Shown: one piece after another, positions 19,566-31,670 of the stretch
Layout of the letters: each line of letters opens with the position of its first letter
Numbering within the stretch: position 1 is the stretch's first letter
Assembly: GCA_002794775.1 (NCBI GenBank)
Contig: NBAY01000006.1
Coordinates: forward strand, 868,001 to 932,000
Source: Porodaedalea pini
Taxonomy: Eukaryota > Basidiomycota > Agaricomycetes > Hymenochaetales > Hymenochaetaceae
Reading direction: 5' to 3'
Length of the DNA: 64,000 nucleotides
The notes under the pieces: generated by a model
Database searches by the model: none
Told to the model about the DNA's origin: nothing
Seen by the model: only the letters and a program-made list of their open reading frames with translations
Translations under genes and position numbers: made by a program

Positions 19566-21295
19566 TCATAGTAGAGCTTCACCTTTACATGACATGTCGT
19601 GCACTCTCCGGATCCCAAGGAGCATACGAGAACATAGTATATTGATCAGGATCCCTTCCGGCCTGGATGACTGGGTGAGCATGATGGAGATTAATTTGTC
19701 CTATAAAATCTCCTTACACAATAAAATCATCCAGTAGTGTAGACTGAATAGCAGATATGATCATCAGCACACCAGTAAAATCAATGCACAGGAGGTCTCT
19801 TGGACGTACCGGTGCGGTGATTTCCATGACAAGATTTACGGCAGTCAAAGCTAGATGAGTAAAGTGTGTGACATTCAAGTTTCAATAATGTAAATATAGC
19901 TGGCCCACCTGTTATTACGCCGAAGTACATTAAACCTACATAAAAAGGAGGTAATTAACTAAGTCGTGTGGAAAGAAAAGATACTTACTCTCTTGATACA
20001 TCGAACGCATCAGTGCAGTGCTGGCGAGCCCCCCTACGAGCCGACTGAATTAAGAGAACGCATGCTGGAATAACGTGGAAGGCAGACATACCATCGGTAT
20101 GGCGCTTGGTAAGAAGGAGGATGAAAGCCACTGTTTTGATGTAAGCTTGACTCCAGATAGATGTGACTTAAGGCTCACGCAAGTCGCAAGCGGCGAACAT
20201 CAGCATGAAAGCCCAGTCCCTCTCCCCGAAAGAGTACAAGCATCCCGAAGAGAATGTAACTCGAATAACTTGTAACATGCGCCAAACATTAACCAAACAG
20301 GAAATGATTCCTTTAGTGAAGATAGGAATACGTACTGCGTACTGACGCAGCATGTTTTGCGAGGAAGTATGTACAGCCCGTACTTGCGACCTGTACACAT
20401 AATTTAGTCAAATAACACTTCGAGAAAACCGATATTGGCGTACGAAGAAGACTACTATCAACGAAGCTCTGAGCGAACGTCGTTGACCCCAGACCGCATC
20501 GGCTCGAAGCAGAAATACAACTTCAAATATATACATGAGTATATGTCACTAATAAGATATAATAATAAAATAGTCACTCACATTCAGCTGAGAGCAGCCC
20601 GACCATACAGAAAACTGCGGCAACCATGATATCAGTACCGTTTCGACGCCATATATGTGTATTTGCCGCTTATTCACCTAAGAATACGACGAGGCCGTGT
20701 TGGCAGTACTGAAACGCCATCTTCGTAAGCAAAGAAGGTTTTCCAAGATGTAGCGTACTGAGTCTACTGACATCGAAATTGTCTTCAACCAGGATGTCTG
20801 ATCAAGAATGTTCGGGTCATTTTTGAATATGCATAAGGCCGAGTTGAGTGAATTTGCATACGCACAATAGCAGGCAATGGTCACGGAAAGGAAAGGAGTG
20901 TAGCGATTGAGATAGAACAGAACATGACTGAGGGAAAATTTCTGTAGCCATACTAGTCGAACCTGAAATGTAAGTCACGATCAGAGTATTCGACGGCCTT
21001 TGAGAGTGTTGATTTACCTCCTCGTCTAAGGTCGCAAAGTAATCATACAGCTAAGTCGATGGTAAAGAGAAGGTATGACTATCAGATAATTTATAAAGCT
21101 CACCAGAACGGTCAACGCTGCAACTGAAAGAAGAAAGGAATTGAGCGGATAAACATGGGAAGGAGAAGAATCGCCACGACCTGTAGAGTACTAAGCACAG
21201 GGCATCAGTAACAATTTACATGGATATGAGGCTCTTCAACTCACTCTGCCAATAAGGACATTAAAGAATGTGCTAGCGAGCGCAGCGTCCTCCAT
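19566..21295 (-). CDS. DUF6533-domain multi-pass membrane protein
   Basis: This is a heavily spliced minus-strand gene recognised by family words on small exons: MEDAALASTFFNVLIGR at the start, then VAALTVL, LYDYFATLDEE, VRLVWLQKFSLSHVLFYLNR, YTPFLSVTIACY, LLRADAVWGQRRSLRASL, VAFILLLTKRHTD, GLMYFGVIT, and the end ILINILCSRMLLGIRRVHD. Each join uses a GT donor and AG acceptor (for example gtgagctttataa and catttcag). The pattern (YDYxxTLDxEV, then FYLNRY, then LRxxAVW) is the basidiomycete DUF6533 family, of unknown function, with about seven helices. The exon path between residues 17 and 28 and the last two joins are tentative. It is a paralogue of the gene at 29507. Confidence 0.7.
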
Positions 21296-22108
21296 ACTGG
21301 CCTCACAGGTTCTTCGCCTTGGAGCATGAGCGGAGGGGCAAGCTTATAAGCTTAGTAGGCTGCATCTTGATTTCTGGGCACAGGTCGGACTTAGTCAACA
21401 GAGAGCAACGCTCCGATCGTCGCATCTAGTTCCATGGTGGTGCGTCAGGCTTCCGATGCACCCAGATGGCTATTTTCAAAAAGTGATGATTGCCTTGATT
21501 AAGCACACGATGGCAAGAAAATTTGGTCCCAGAACTTCTCGGACGAGGTTAGCGCGGACCGGGAGCTGTTCTTAAGCAATTTTTAGTCGAGTTCCTTCCG
21601 CAAAGCCCCTGCCCCTTGGAGTGCATGAGGACAAAGTTTTCATTGCATGCTTGCGAGGAACGATTGTTGACTTGCTTTAGGTTTGTACGTAGCTGCGGCG
21701 TTCCGATTCTGCACGAATGTTGGAGTACAGCCACCTCGAGAATTAATTCCGGATGCCCAGACCCTGGAGATTAGCTTGGGAAATCTAAGAGGACATAGAC
21801 AACAGTCGCTCGACAAAGGGAAGGTTGTTGATGCTAAATCATAGAGAAGCCACAAAGCCACTGATGTAAGTTGGTAAAAGTACATACAAAGAGACGCCAC
21901 ACCGTTGATGAAGTTGACTTTCGCAACTGATTTCTTTCCTTTAAGAAGGCAGGACTCCACATCAGCGCGCAAGAATACGAAACGACCTGGGAAATAGAAG
22001 TCGCTTCAACCATCTCTAAGCTGAGATACCAACATGTCGCAGCTTTGTTACTTAATCTCGTTCGCGACTGACATACCGGATCCTTAAACCCACATGTATT
22101 AACCACTT
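21296..22108. other. Spacer, no gene supported
   Basis: Short frames such as 21640-21972 (minus) contain a hydrophobic patch but no recognisable motif. The region probably holds the DUF6533 promoter and the 3' flank of the dehydrogenase gene. Confidence 0.4.
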
Positions 22109-23909
22109 TCAAAAAGCAGCAGGATCGACGTCCGGTCCTGAAATGATCGCCTTGATAACGCTTGTAACCTGACCCTTTTCATCGACACTCTTCCCAGCAC
22201 GGGTCGTGTCAAGCGCAGAGATGGCATCTTCGAACTTGAATCTGCACAGCAGAGCTGATAGTCAGAAGAGACCGAAGAAAAAAAAGGATGATCTACCTGT
22301 GCGTTACGAGTGGCCTAAGATCGACCTTTCCGGACGAAGCAAGAGCAAGGGCGAGCGGGTAGTCACCGGGCTGAGTTGAATATGCATGCTCAAAGAATGC
22401 GACTGATAACAGAAGGGTTGAGCTTACACCATACCGCCAGGAGCCCTTCACCGTAAGCTCCTTTACCAAGAGAAGCGTAATAGGAACTTGCACTTCGAGA
22501 GCGCCGACGCCGACCTTAGCAAGACGGTTAGACCCAAACCAGTAACCAAATGTGTGAAAAGAGATTCCACCCACCTGAACCAGTGTGCCTCCAACCTTCG
22601 CTACTAGAAACGCCATCTGCACGCATGTCTCCGCTCCCGTCGCATCAACAACTAAATCAACACTCTTGGGTCCCCTCTCCTCCACTCCAAGCGCCTTCTT
22701 CATGATCTCCGCCGCCGCCTCGAGTAATCCATTTTGCTCTCGCCCTTCGCTTGCACCGGGGCAGAGATGTCTCTGTCGCAGCATACCCAAGCGCGAACTC
22801 GAGGCGCGCTGGAACAATGTCAACCGCGATGACGCGGGGCGCGCCCAGCGCTCGTGCGACCGCCATGCATAGCAGTCCGACAGGCCCTGCGCCAAAGACG
22901 ATGACATTCTGACCAGCGCGTAGTCGCGCTTGATATGAAATTGCGTGCACTGCGACTGACAGCGGTTCCATCTGATACAATTACATTTGTTCCACGTTCA
23001 GTGAGCTGCGGATTCGGAACAACAAGGCACCAGTAATTAATGTAGGAGTACATACCATCGCACCATCTTCAAGTGTAAGATGGTCAGGGAGCTTGTAAGT
23101 CAGGTCGGCCGGGAGTTTGTAGTAACGCCCGAGCGTTCCATCGCGCGGGTGATCTGCGGCGAAGGCGCAGTGCTCGCAAAGCTAATGGAGAATCCGAGTC
23201 AGCTGCTCATTGTTTCTCGGTGATAGATAGGGTTTAGAGCCATCTAACCTGGTACTTCCCGCCCTTGCAGTCGTCGCAGACACGGCAAGTCGCGCCAGGT
23301 TCCATCGCAACGCGGTCGCCGATGTTCACATCTTTCACATTTTTGCCAACTGTTCCAGGTTGGACCAGATGAGACCACTATTCGGAAACACAAATCCCCG
23401 ACAGAGTCCTTGCCTTTCGCTATGACTCCGGACGATTCATGTCCGAGGACCTGTTCTCCGTCAGTTGCCCGTACCAAACTTCGAAAGGTGGGGCGAGAAG
23501 AAACGAATTCACAAAGGGCTGAGTGACGACATTATGCGCAATCCTCCCTTCCGCATAGAAGTGCACCTAAACCGTTCTCAGTTTCAGAAGTAATCAGATT
23601 CAATCTTTCGTGTTCACGTCAGATCCGCAGATACCTTCGCAGATGCAACGGTGAAATTATTATAAACCTCGAGGTCAGACGAGCACATGTGGAGATGATC
23701 CTAGAACAACTCACCAGTCTTCTTGACCTCTACAAGCACTTCGTCGGGTGCCACTATAAACCGCCGTAACGATGCGTTACTCGACGTTAGATAGCGGATA
23801 CCATGACAGAGTGATAAGCCAATCCTTGTCACGCACACTCGGGGATCGGCCGCTGAGCGAATGTCGTGTCCAAGGTACCGTTCAGCAAGAACGACTTGTT
23901 GTCCGACAT
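22109..23909 (-). pseudogene. Zinc-dependent polyol dehydrogenase, two frameshifts
   Basis: This is an MDR-family NAD-dependent sorbitol/xylitol/arabinitol dehydrogenase. Exons read MSDNKSFLLNGTLDTTF, LAPDEVLVEVKKTG, GICGSD, VHFYAEGRIAHNVVTQPF, VLGHESSGVIAK, VGKNVKDVNIGDRVAMEPG and CRVCDDCKGGKYQ, then MEPLSVAVHAISYQARLRAG with the Rossmann motif GAGPVGLLCMAVARALGA, and finish ISGPDVDPAAF. Catalytic zinc ligands (C of GICGSD, H and E of GHES) are present. After LEFALGYAATETSLP the expected sequence (VQAKGESKMDYSRR, then AAEIMKKALGVEERGP) is spread over three frames, at about 22755-22765 and 22715-22725. Two single bases appear to be missing in CCCC and GGCGGCGG runs. One intron (23350-23413) has a GC donor. 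It is either a recent pseudogene or the assembly has errors there. Confidence 0.8.
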
Positions 23910-26305
23910 GACTGTTTAGTATACCACAGATTCAGGTGCAGGCGGGAAGGAAGAAGGAGGAGCTTAAACGGAAAGGAAGTAATACTTATATCTGAGTAAG
24001 AGCCCCATCATGTCATGTCCGAGTCATAGTTGTGTGGGCGGTCCGTGGAATTTGGAAAAGGGGTACGTGAGAGCCAAGGATCATTGCGGGGTCCATCGAA
24101 TGAGGTTTAGCTCCTAGTCGGCGGTCGCTTGCAAAACTTCAAGAGTCATTTTGCACTCCGACTCGGAAAGAGTATATATCTCTCATATACTATGATATAG
24201 AGAGACCTCCTCATTAGAACAGTTTGTAGCACAGAGAATCCCGCTGAGTTGTGAATCGAATGAAGCCTTAGACTCGGAGCCTTTGACACTGGGACGCTGG
24301 GACTGAAAAAGTGTTTGTCCGAGTTGATGACTAAACCGTTGATTTCTGTTACCGATCCTTCCTTATTGCTCTCTTCAGCGCACTTCAATTTCTGCGAGCT
24401 TGCAACTTGTTTTCAGGACTCAGTAAAATCTCAAGGGTATATTTGTTCGCACATACTACTACTTGCCAGCGACAACTTACAATAAACCAAACACAATATT
24501 AATATAGGCTTTTCTCTTTTGCTATCTAGAGTTTCCCTTCCCTCGTATGGGCCCAGAAAGAGGTACTACAAGCTCTCTAGAAAGCATCTGAAACGAATCC
24601 CTCAAGAATACAAGACTGGAAGAAGGGAAAACGTCTAGAACTGGATCTTTTATGTCTTCTTCAGCGAGAGCTTAGAAATAAAAGAGATCCCATGTCGAGA
24701 GCGAAATTACAGAGGCTGAGATAGTCTTTGGATAAGGTCTGGAGGATTTTGAAACGACATACATATCAGGCCACGGAGGAGGCATATAAAGATGTGAATT
24801 GTTTCGGGAACAAGGCTAGAGATTTCTGACAAGAGCACTATGCTCGGTCACTCCGTTATTTCGACGAGCATAAATCCAGTAATATATAAAGAACGGCGAA
24901 TACAACACAGGAATTAGTCCATAGAACTGGATGCTAAATGCAGTGCAATACTTCACAAGCTCGCTGAGGACGCTAAACACGCGAAATTGACAATGACTGA
25001 GGCAAAGCACCAATGCGAAGAACTACGCACGTTGAAGGTCAAGTACATGGAAAGGGAGAAGGAAGTCGAAGCTACGCAAGAGAAGCTTGAAATGAGGAGT
25101 GGGCTGGAGAGTCTCCAGACAGTACCAAAGGCACTGTGTCACAGACAGGGATCCAAGCCTTGCAGAACTGCCGGTGTGCCGTCGTCCTCGAACAGGCGAA
25201 GGTGCCCTGTTCGCAATGGGTCCGAGGATAATTCTGGCCGCTTCTCGCTAGCTGCTCTTCCGAGCGTTCAGGTATAACTGTTCTTCCAGACTAGAATCAG
25301 ATGAGTTTTGTCTGAATACCGCCTTTTGTCTGCACATGCAAGCGGCGAAAAGTCAGTCCCGCGGCATCACGCGCGGGGACCCGTTCGTGAGCTGCAATAG
25401 AACCGAAAGAATGAGGTTAGACATATGCGGGGAAATAAATCGCGTGCTCACGAAGCCGTGCGTGCGCGATACTTGGACCACAGCTCCACTCTGAATGCAC
25501 GAGTACATCTCGAAGTCTTTCATGTCGGCGGAAATTTTCAGATTTGTTCAAACGTACTCACAAATGTAGTCTGCGCATATTCTTTGTTCCTTTACGGTGG
25601 TATTACCAAATTTATTTATAATCTTGTCTGGGGAACTCGTGGCTGGTTGACCATCACTCCTGCATGATGTCACAGAAACAAAGGAAAGATGCTCTGCTTC
25701 TTTATTCTGTCTTTAGACGCCTCTATCAATATCATGTTAATTGTTTTACATTGTTTGCTCACCTGATTTCAAGTGTCGAATTCAGTCCTCTATCAAACCA
25801 ACCTTACCGAGGATAGACCTATCTGGTCCTCGAGGCTTCGTGATACCATGATGCTACTGGTGCCGTAGCCAGAGGGCCCACAGGACCGCAGCGCACCGGT
25901 GGTTGAGCTTGCCCCGATACCAGATACTCTAACGTAGGCCAACAAAATACAGAGAATGATGACATCCTGATTAATATTGAGAGTGATCGACGTTGACAGC
26001 CGACAGCCAATAGATCGCGCGCACTCACCGCCCGCCGCCATCAATATTGATCCCGCCGAGCGACGCAGGATGAACTCCGACTCCGAGACGGTGCTTGCTG
26101 ACCATGGCCACATACGGTTATCGGCGGCGATGTGTCGTCGGCCGGAAGGAATATTAATGGCGAGGCGGACCGCCCGGAAGACGAGGTGTGCGGAGAGGCG
26201 GCCCGGACGAGAGCGATATAAGCCGCCCCCGCCTGACCACATAATCGAGGACTTAAATCCCTCTTTCGGTCTGTCTCCCCGTCGTCCTCGTCGTCCGCAA
26301 CATTC
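23910..26305. other. Long spacer between divergent genes
   Basis: These 2.4 kb have no supported gene. A 96-codon frame at 24987-25277 (plus) begins like a coiled coil (EELRTLKVKYMEREKEVEAT) but loses that character. It may be an exon relic. The region just before 26306 is GC-rich and includes the aldolase promoter. Confidence 0.45.
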
Positions 26306-27601
26306 ATGACCATCAACGGCATTCACCTCAATGGCAGCATCAACGGCCATGCCCACCCCGTACGCGGTCTCAAGCCGGGAATCTACGCGCCGATACCCAC
26401 TTTCTTCCTCCCTGACTCAGAAGACCTAGGCGCGTACTACGCTGTCTTCCGGACGGTACAGATGCTTACTCGCTCCTCTTTGATAGACCTCTCCTCCTTC
26501 GAAGCTCACGTTGTGCGTGTCGCTAAAGCCGGCGTCGGCCCGCTCTTGAGTGGCTCTATGGGGGAGGCACACCACCTCACGAATGCCGAGCGCACAACGC
26601 TTATTCGCTCTGCCCGTCACGCCCTCGACAATGCGGGATTACAGAGTGTGCCAATCATCTCCGGTGTCGGCAGCGGGTCGACGCGCTCAGTTGTGCAGCT
26701 GGGCAAGGAGGCAGCTGACGCAGGTGCAGATGCGACGATCGCGATTCTCAGTGGGTACTACGCCGGTACCCTTGCCTCCGACCGTAAGGCGCTCAAGGCC
26801 TTCTGGACGGAAGTCTCAGAGAAGAGCCCGATACCAGTCATCATCTACAACTGTGCGTCGCTTGTTCTGTTCTACAGTCCATGATCATGCATCGAGTGCT
26901 AATTGTTCCGTTTCTATTGCTATACGTGCCATGCCGCATCTTTCTCGCATCTTCATGCCTTGTTATCGTGGCGCCACCGTATAGACCCCGGTGCCGCTGG
27001 TGGCATCGATCTGGACTCGGAGCTCATCACCGACCTTGCCAGCGAATGCCCGAACCTGGCCGGCGTCAAGCTAACGTGCGGCAACGTGGGCAAGCTCGCG
27101 CGCATCTGCGCAACGGTTTCCGAGAAGTCATTCGCCGCCGCGCACCCCCGCAGGAACGAGGCGTTCCCCTTCCTCGTCCTCGGCGGCTTTGTCGACTTCT
27201 TACTTCCATCCACCTTCGCGAAGGCGCATGGGGCTATTACGGGACTTGGGAATATCGCTCCAGTACGTCCACATTATCCTTTCATCGAAGTTCTGCTGGT
27301 TCTTATTCGCCCGTAGTACACCCTTGCAAGGCTCTATGAGCTCTCTACGGCCGCCCTCTCCGATCCTTCGGTATTGCCCGAAGCTCAGCGCCTGCAGGGT
27401 ATCGTCTCCCGAGCGGACGCAACGATCGCTAAAGCGGGGGTCGCGGGTACGAAGTATCTCATGCAGAAGCTCTACGGTTATGGCGGCCCGCCGCGCCGAC
27501 CGCTTCTGCCCACCGAACCCGCTGCGGGAGAAGCGCTCTACGCGCACCCTGATACCGTCGCAATCGTTGCAGTCGAACGCGAGCTTAGTGGAAAGCTTTG
27601 A
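26306..27601 (+). CDS. DapA-family aldolase (2-keto acid aldolase type)
   Basis: Four exons (26306-26429, 26487-26852, 26985-27262, 27317-27601) give 350 residues. The TIM-barrel family marks are GIYAPIPTFF, GSMGEAHHLTNAER near residue 80, PVIIYNYPGAAGGIDL with the catalytic tyrosine, and NLAGVKLTCGN with the Schiff-base lysine. Fungal members are 4-hydroxy-2-oxoglutarate or L-threo-3-deoxy-hexulosonate (galacturonate pathway) aldolases rather than lysine enzymes; which one cannot be told here. The first intron (57 nt) would use a GC donor (GCGCGT). Its length is a multiple of three and it has no stop, so retention would only add 19 residues. Confidence 0.85.
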
Positions 27602-29506
27602 GCGCTAGGTGCTGCTGATTTGCTGCTTACGGTTGTGGCTGAAGGTGGATGAGTTGGATGTGTATGAATATTATTTCTTGGTCGGAGAGAGAGGGGGGTG
27701 TTGCCGTTTTTGTACTAGCGGATAGAGCGGGACGTGCTTAGAACTCTGAGCGAGATTGGGGCATAACACTGATTATGGCCTTGGAAGCTGAGCTGCTGTG
27801 AAGCGATAGGCTGTAGGCGGGGGGGGGGGGGGGGGGGGGGAGGGAGGAGGTTGCGGCGCTGGAGTGGTTCCGAGCACCCTACAGCTTCGACGAGCAGAAT
27901 GGAACCAGAGACAGAAGGTGTCGAAAAACAATGTACTTTTTTTCTGCCTTACACATCTTGTGCATCTCCATTAATATCACGCAACGTGGAGCTATGAAAA
28001 CCCAGTTCAGGAGCGGGCCGAATGGAAGCTCAGTTCTGTACTTGTTCAGAGACTATCTCTCGGAGGTTTCTCTCGATGCACGGTGTCCCTTCGCAAACGG
28101 AAGCAATATTAATGTAAGTTAAGTCCCCTGAGCGCGGGTGACTGAGGCCGAGATCGACAGCACCGTTGGAGAGCGTCATGAGATGGGTGTACCCTCATGA
28201 GACCCCAGCCTCGATCTGGATCTGGATCTGACTCTGGCTCCGAGTCTGGCTGGCTCTGAGGCAAAATAAATAAGTAAAGTCAAAAAATCGATCAATAGCT
28301 CTGGAAGAGCAGTTGAAAGTGTCTTATCCTTTTTTCAGCATAATCAACGTTATCAAGCCGCAGCTTTAAGATTTATGGACTTTCAGAGCTCTGTGTGCAA
28401 TACTTTCGTCACTCAGCATAGCTTATTTCCAGACATGGCAATCGAGCTTTCCCTTTTTAGCTTTTATCACGGAACCGTAGCTCGTGACCGTAACGAATGC
28501 CGTGACTCAACAGACAAATCATCTCGGCTCAGACTGTCCTGACTCCTGTGCATCACTGGCACTTAGAATCTGTACTCTGCAGAAAGAAAAGAAAGGGGAC
28601 TGGGCCGCACCATCCGTGCTGTTGTTGCTCCGAATGCTTTGAACAAGGCAGCAAAAATAAATAAATAAGAAACAAGAAATGCTCGCGACGGGCGTCAAGT
28701 ACTGATCACTGGCGTAATTCGTGTGTGGTATGTCAGCTCGCGTAGAAACAGATTGTTCCGCTGGAACCATGTGCACTGCGGCCAATGCTGTGAACATTAT
28801 TCTTTGTTCTGTCTATAGTTCTGGGGTACTCGGGGAGACTACAGATTACGCGCATCCGACTCTGTGAGCCTTGACGGCAACAACTTCCTCGTAGCGCTGG
28901 GATTGCTGATGCACTCTAGTATCAGTCTTCTACGAGTCCGCATCTCCTTCTGAACCTTCGACAACTGCATGCGCGGAGCACGCGTTCCATTACTCCCCCA
29001 GGTATACTAAAGTTTCGTCTGATAAGATCTGCTCCGTCGTGGTTACTCTGGACCACTCCATGTTCATACTTGTATTGCCTTGTTTCTGTCACGGTATACG
29101 CAGTATTTGCGTCTATTGAGAAGTTATCTCGATGATCGGACTCGCCTGGACTACAAGGTGCGATCGGCACTGCCTTGTGCCGCGTCAACTGATGTGAGGT
29201 AGTGTGCAAACTTCAAAAGTGATGGTCAATGATGATTTACCTACTTAGGTCTTCTCGCACACACAATGACCCCCGGAAATCTGAGACGATCTGTCTTTTC
29301 GTGATTTGCTTCGTCTCAACCTTCTCTACAGGAACCGATCATCCAGTTCTACATTGACGACAGGCGAGAGCAATTTGACTGCGTCGTTGCCTTGTTCTTT
29401 TCGTTATATTAAACGACTTTGCTAAAGGATGCATTCCTTTGAGACAGCCGATTTATTTCTTCTTCCCTCCCCTTTCCTTCTCTTCTCCACAGTACACTCG
29501 TTTCAC
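27602..29506. other. Spacer with poly-G run and low-complexity patch
   Basis: No gene was seen in this stretch. It contains 22 consecutive G at 27819-27840 and a degenerate tandem of tctgg/atctgg units near 28205-28255. Small ORFs show no motifs. Confidence 0.5.
27819..27840 (+). repeat. Poly-G homopolymer, 22 bp
   Basis: There are 22 consecutive G, about 220 bp after the aldolase stop. The exact length is likely unstable in the genome and uncertain in the assembly. Confidence 0.9.
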
Positions 29507-31461
29507 ATGACATTCTCACTTTCCTTTCATTCACCCTTCCAATCGGCTTCTGGGCCCACCTCAAGCCTGCAAGATACGGTGCGGGATGCTCATTTTGTTC
29601 AGGTGAGTTTCAACATACCTCGGGCGAGTCAGCCTCGATTTTCTGATGCATAGTTCTTCCAGTACGCGATTCGTAAGTCCCTAGCATTTTATTTGAGAAG
29701 GGAAAATGGAATGAATATATGACATTTTTAGTCGCAGTATTTGCCCTCCAAGTAAGTACGCGGCCGTCAATTCGTTAGAAAAGAGTTTGCATATCGTGTC
29801 CAGAGCTAACTAAATTTTCCGCGTGCCGTTTGTCGCAACAGGTCTTTGACTATATCACAACTCTTGATGATGAAGTGCGATGCGTTTGCTCTTCACAACC
29901 AAGCGCCTGGCTTGCTCATTGAGTCGCCGCAGATTCATCTCATCTGGCTTAGACCCAGCCCATTCCATCGGCGCATTGTATTTCTCCTCAATCGATACCA
30001 GCCATTCATAACGGCTTCATCGGCGACTTACTGTGCGTACGGTTATTTCTGTTCCATGATTTTCTGCTCGAATCCTATCACCTTCTCTTTGATCACAAAT
30101 CATATATTGACTATTGGTTACATGAAATTGCAGTTTTACTATTCAACGCTAATCAAGGCGTGAGTCACTTTGACTGTCGCAAAGTTTTTTGTAAAAATAA
30201 AAATTCCCTCGAAACTCATCAGTTATGTCGCCCTGCGCACTTTGCTGTTGCGGAAATAGCGCTTGTTGGGGCCGTATTTGCGGAATGTACGTCCCAACAC
30301 TACGGAAGAATGCTTTATTTGGCACTGCTGATGCACCTCCATTACTTTTGCTCGTCTAGGTACGCTTTTTCTTAGAACGTACGCTGTTTATGAACGGAAC
30401 AGAGTAGTCCTAGCGCTCCTATCGTCCCTAGCGCTGGTAAGGACTTATTACCACCACTCGGTTTTTAACACTCTCGTGATAACGGAATTCATTTTCTTTT
30501 CTGGCTTGCGTTTCAATAAAAGATCACGACTGTTGGTTCATTTATAAATACGATGTATTACGTCGGCAGAAGCTCGGGTGAGTATGGAACTCACTACATA
30601 TCATCACAAGACGGATGTTCTGATATCTCTTCGACTTTCTTTCTCTGCTTCTTTTCAATCCAAGTGCTGGACATCGGCGTACCACACAGGGGATGCCTCT
30701 TCTGGTATCGCCTCAAGATCGAATGGGTCAGCCTTGTCGCTCTTATTTTTTGTGAATCAGGTGAGTGTTCACTAGCCAGCACCCATTTGGAATGGATACT
30801 CAAACCTGGGGTTTCAGTTGCTTTCTGCCTTCTGATATCGAAGGCGCTCTGGTATCGTGAGTGCAGAAGCCAACTTCACGAGTGTTCGGGAGTGGCGAGT
30901 AATTTACGTGTTTCAACAGGCCGGCATTCAAAATCTACTATCATGATGCATATATGCAAGGACTGTGAGCTCGCCATCTGTCATCTGCCACCATTCATCT
31001 TATGATATTGACGGGAAATCATTATCGGAACGTAGCGATGTTCTATTTTATCTGTATTATTGGTAGGTCTTTTGTCCTTTTTTTCTTGTTCAATTACCGG
31101 GTTGACTAACGCTTATAATTAGGCTCCTCAATTATGAACCTCCTGATCCAGCTCTTCGCTTCTGTAAGTGCCGCATTGCACTACTCACACGCGACTGACT
31201 AGGATCTAACGTATATTGTTCTAAAGAGCCTCATTTGCGATGCCCTCCTTATGTACGTCTCCCCAAACCAATCCCCCTATCTAAGTTCTCACAAGGTCTT
31301 ATTCGCTTTTGATTAGTCCGCAAAGTATTGTGCACCAAATCCTATGCTCACATTTCATTCTGCGCATCCGGCGTCTCTCAGAAGACGCATCTAGATCTGT
31401 AGATTACATCGGACACGAGCCTTTCAGCGGGTCTGGCGGTGAATCTGATAGCGAAATATAG
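29507..31461 (+). CDS. DUF6533-domain multi-pass membrane protein
   Basis: This is a many-exon gene of the basidiomycete DUF6533 family. Exon 1 (29507-29602) encodes MTFSLSFHSPFQ...HFVQ. Two tiny exons follow, 29663-29672 (10 nt) and 29732-29751 (20 nt), then 29842-29874, 29933-30032, about 30134-30159, 30223-30286 and 30360 onward. Joined they give YAILAVFALQVFDYITTLDDE, IHLIWLRPSPFHRRIVFLLNR, LCRPAHFAVAEIALVGAVF and FLRTYAVYERNRVVL. Further exons carry VAFCLLISKALWY, SSIMNLLIQLFAS and the end ILCSHFILRIRRLSED up to TAG at 31459. It probably has seven membrane helices. The function is unknown and the later joins are tentative. Confidence 0.75.
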
Positions 31462-31670
31462 CCCTTTTTTTTTCTCGTCTCGTAAAACTATTGCTACTCG
31501 CATGCATGTTGTATTTATTCGTGTATTTGAGTCTGTCGCCGCTCTTTAGATTCATGATTCTGTATCACCATTGGCCTTATGGCCTTCTGTAAGTTATGTG
31601 AACAGCAAGCGAGGCGCGGTACCAAAATGCAGAACTGCGGTCATCCTCCTTTCCATTTCAGTCTCACTAA

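Noticed and set aside
21640..21972. Minus-strand frame with a hydrophobic stretch, considered as a first exon of the DUF6533 gene
   Set aside because: A better start with family-like order lies at 21295. The frame does not join it with usable splice sites.
24987..25277. 96-codon coiled-coil-like frame
   Set aside because: Only the first half looks like protein. No splice context or relative was recognised, so it is mentioned in the spacer and not called as a gene.
26430..26486. Reading the aldolase first exon straight through without an intron
   Set aside because: The 19 extra residues interrupt a well conserved stretch (PTFF..DLSSFE). A branch-point-like gcttact and the AG fit an intron, though retention stays possible.
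28195..28260. Short tandem-like tctgg units as a possible CRISPR or satellite array
   Set aside because: The units are degenerate and few, without regular spacers. CRISPR arrays do not occur in fungal nuclear DNA.
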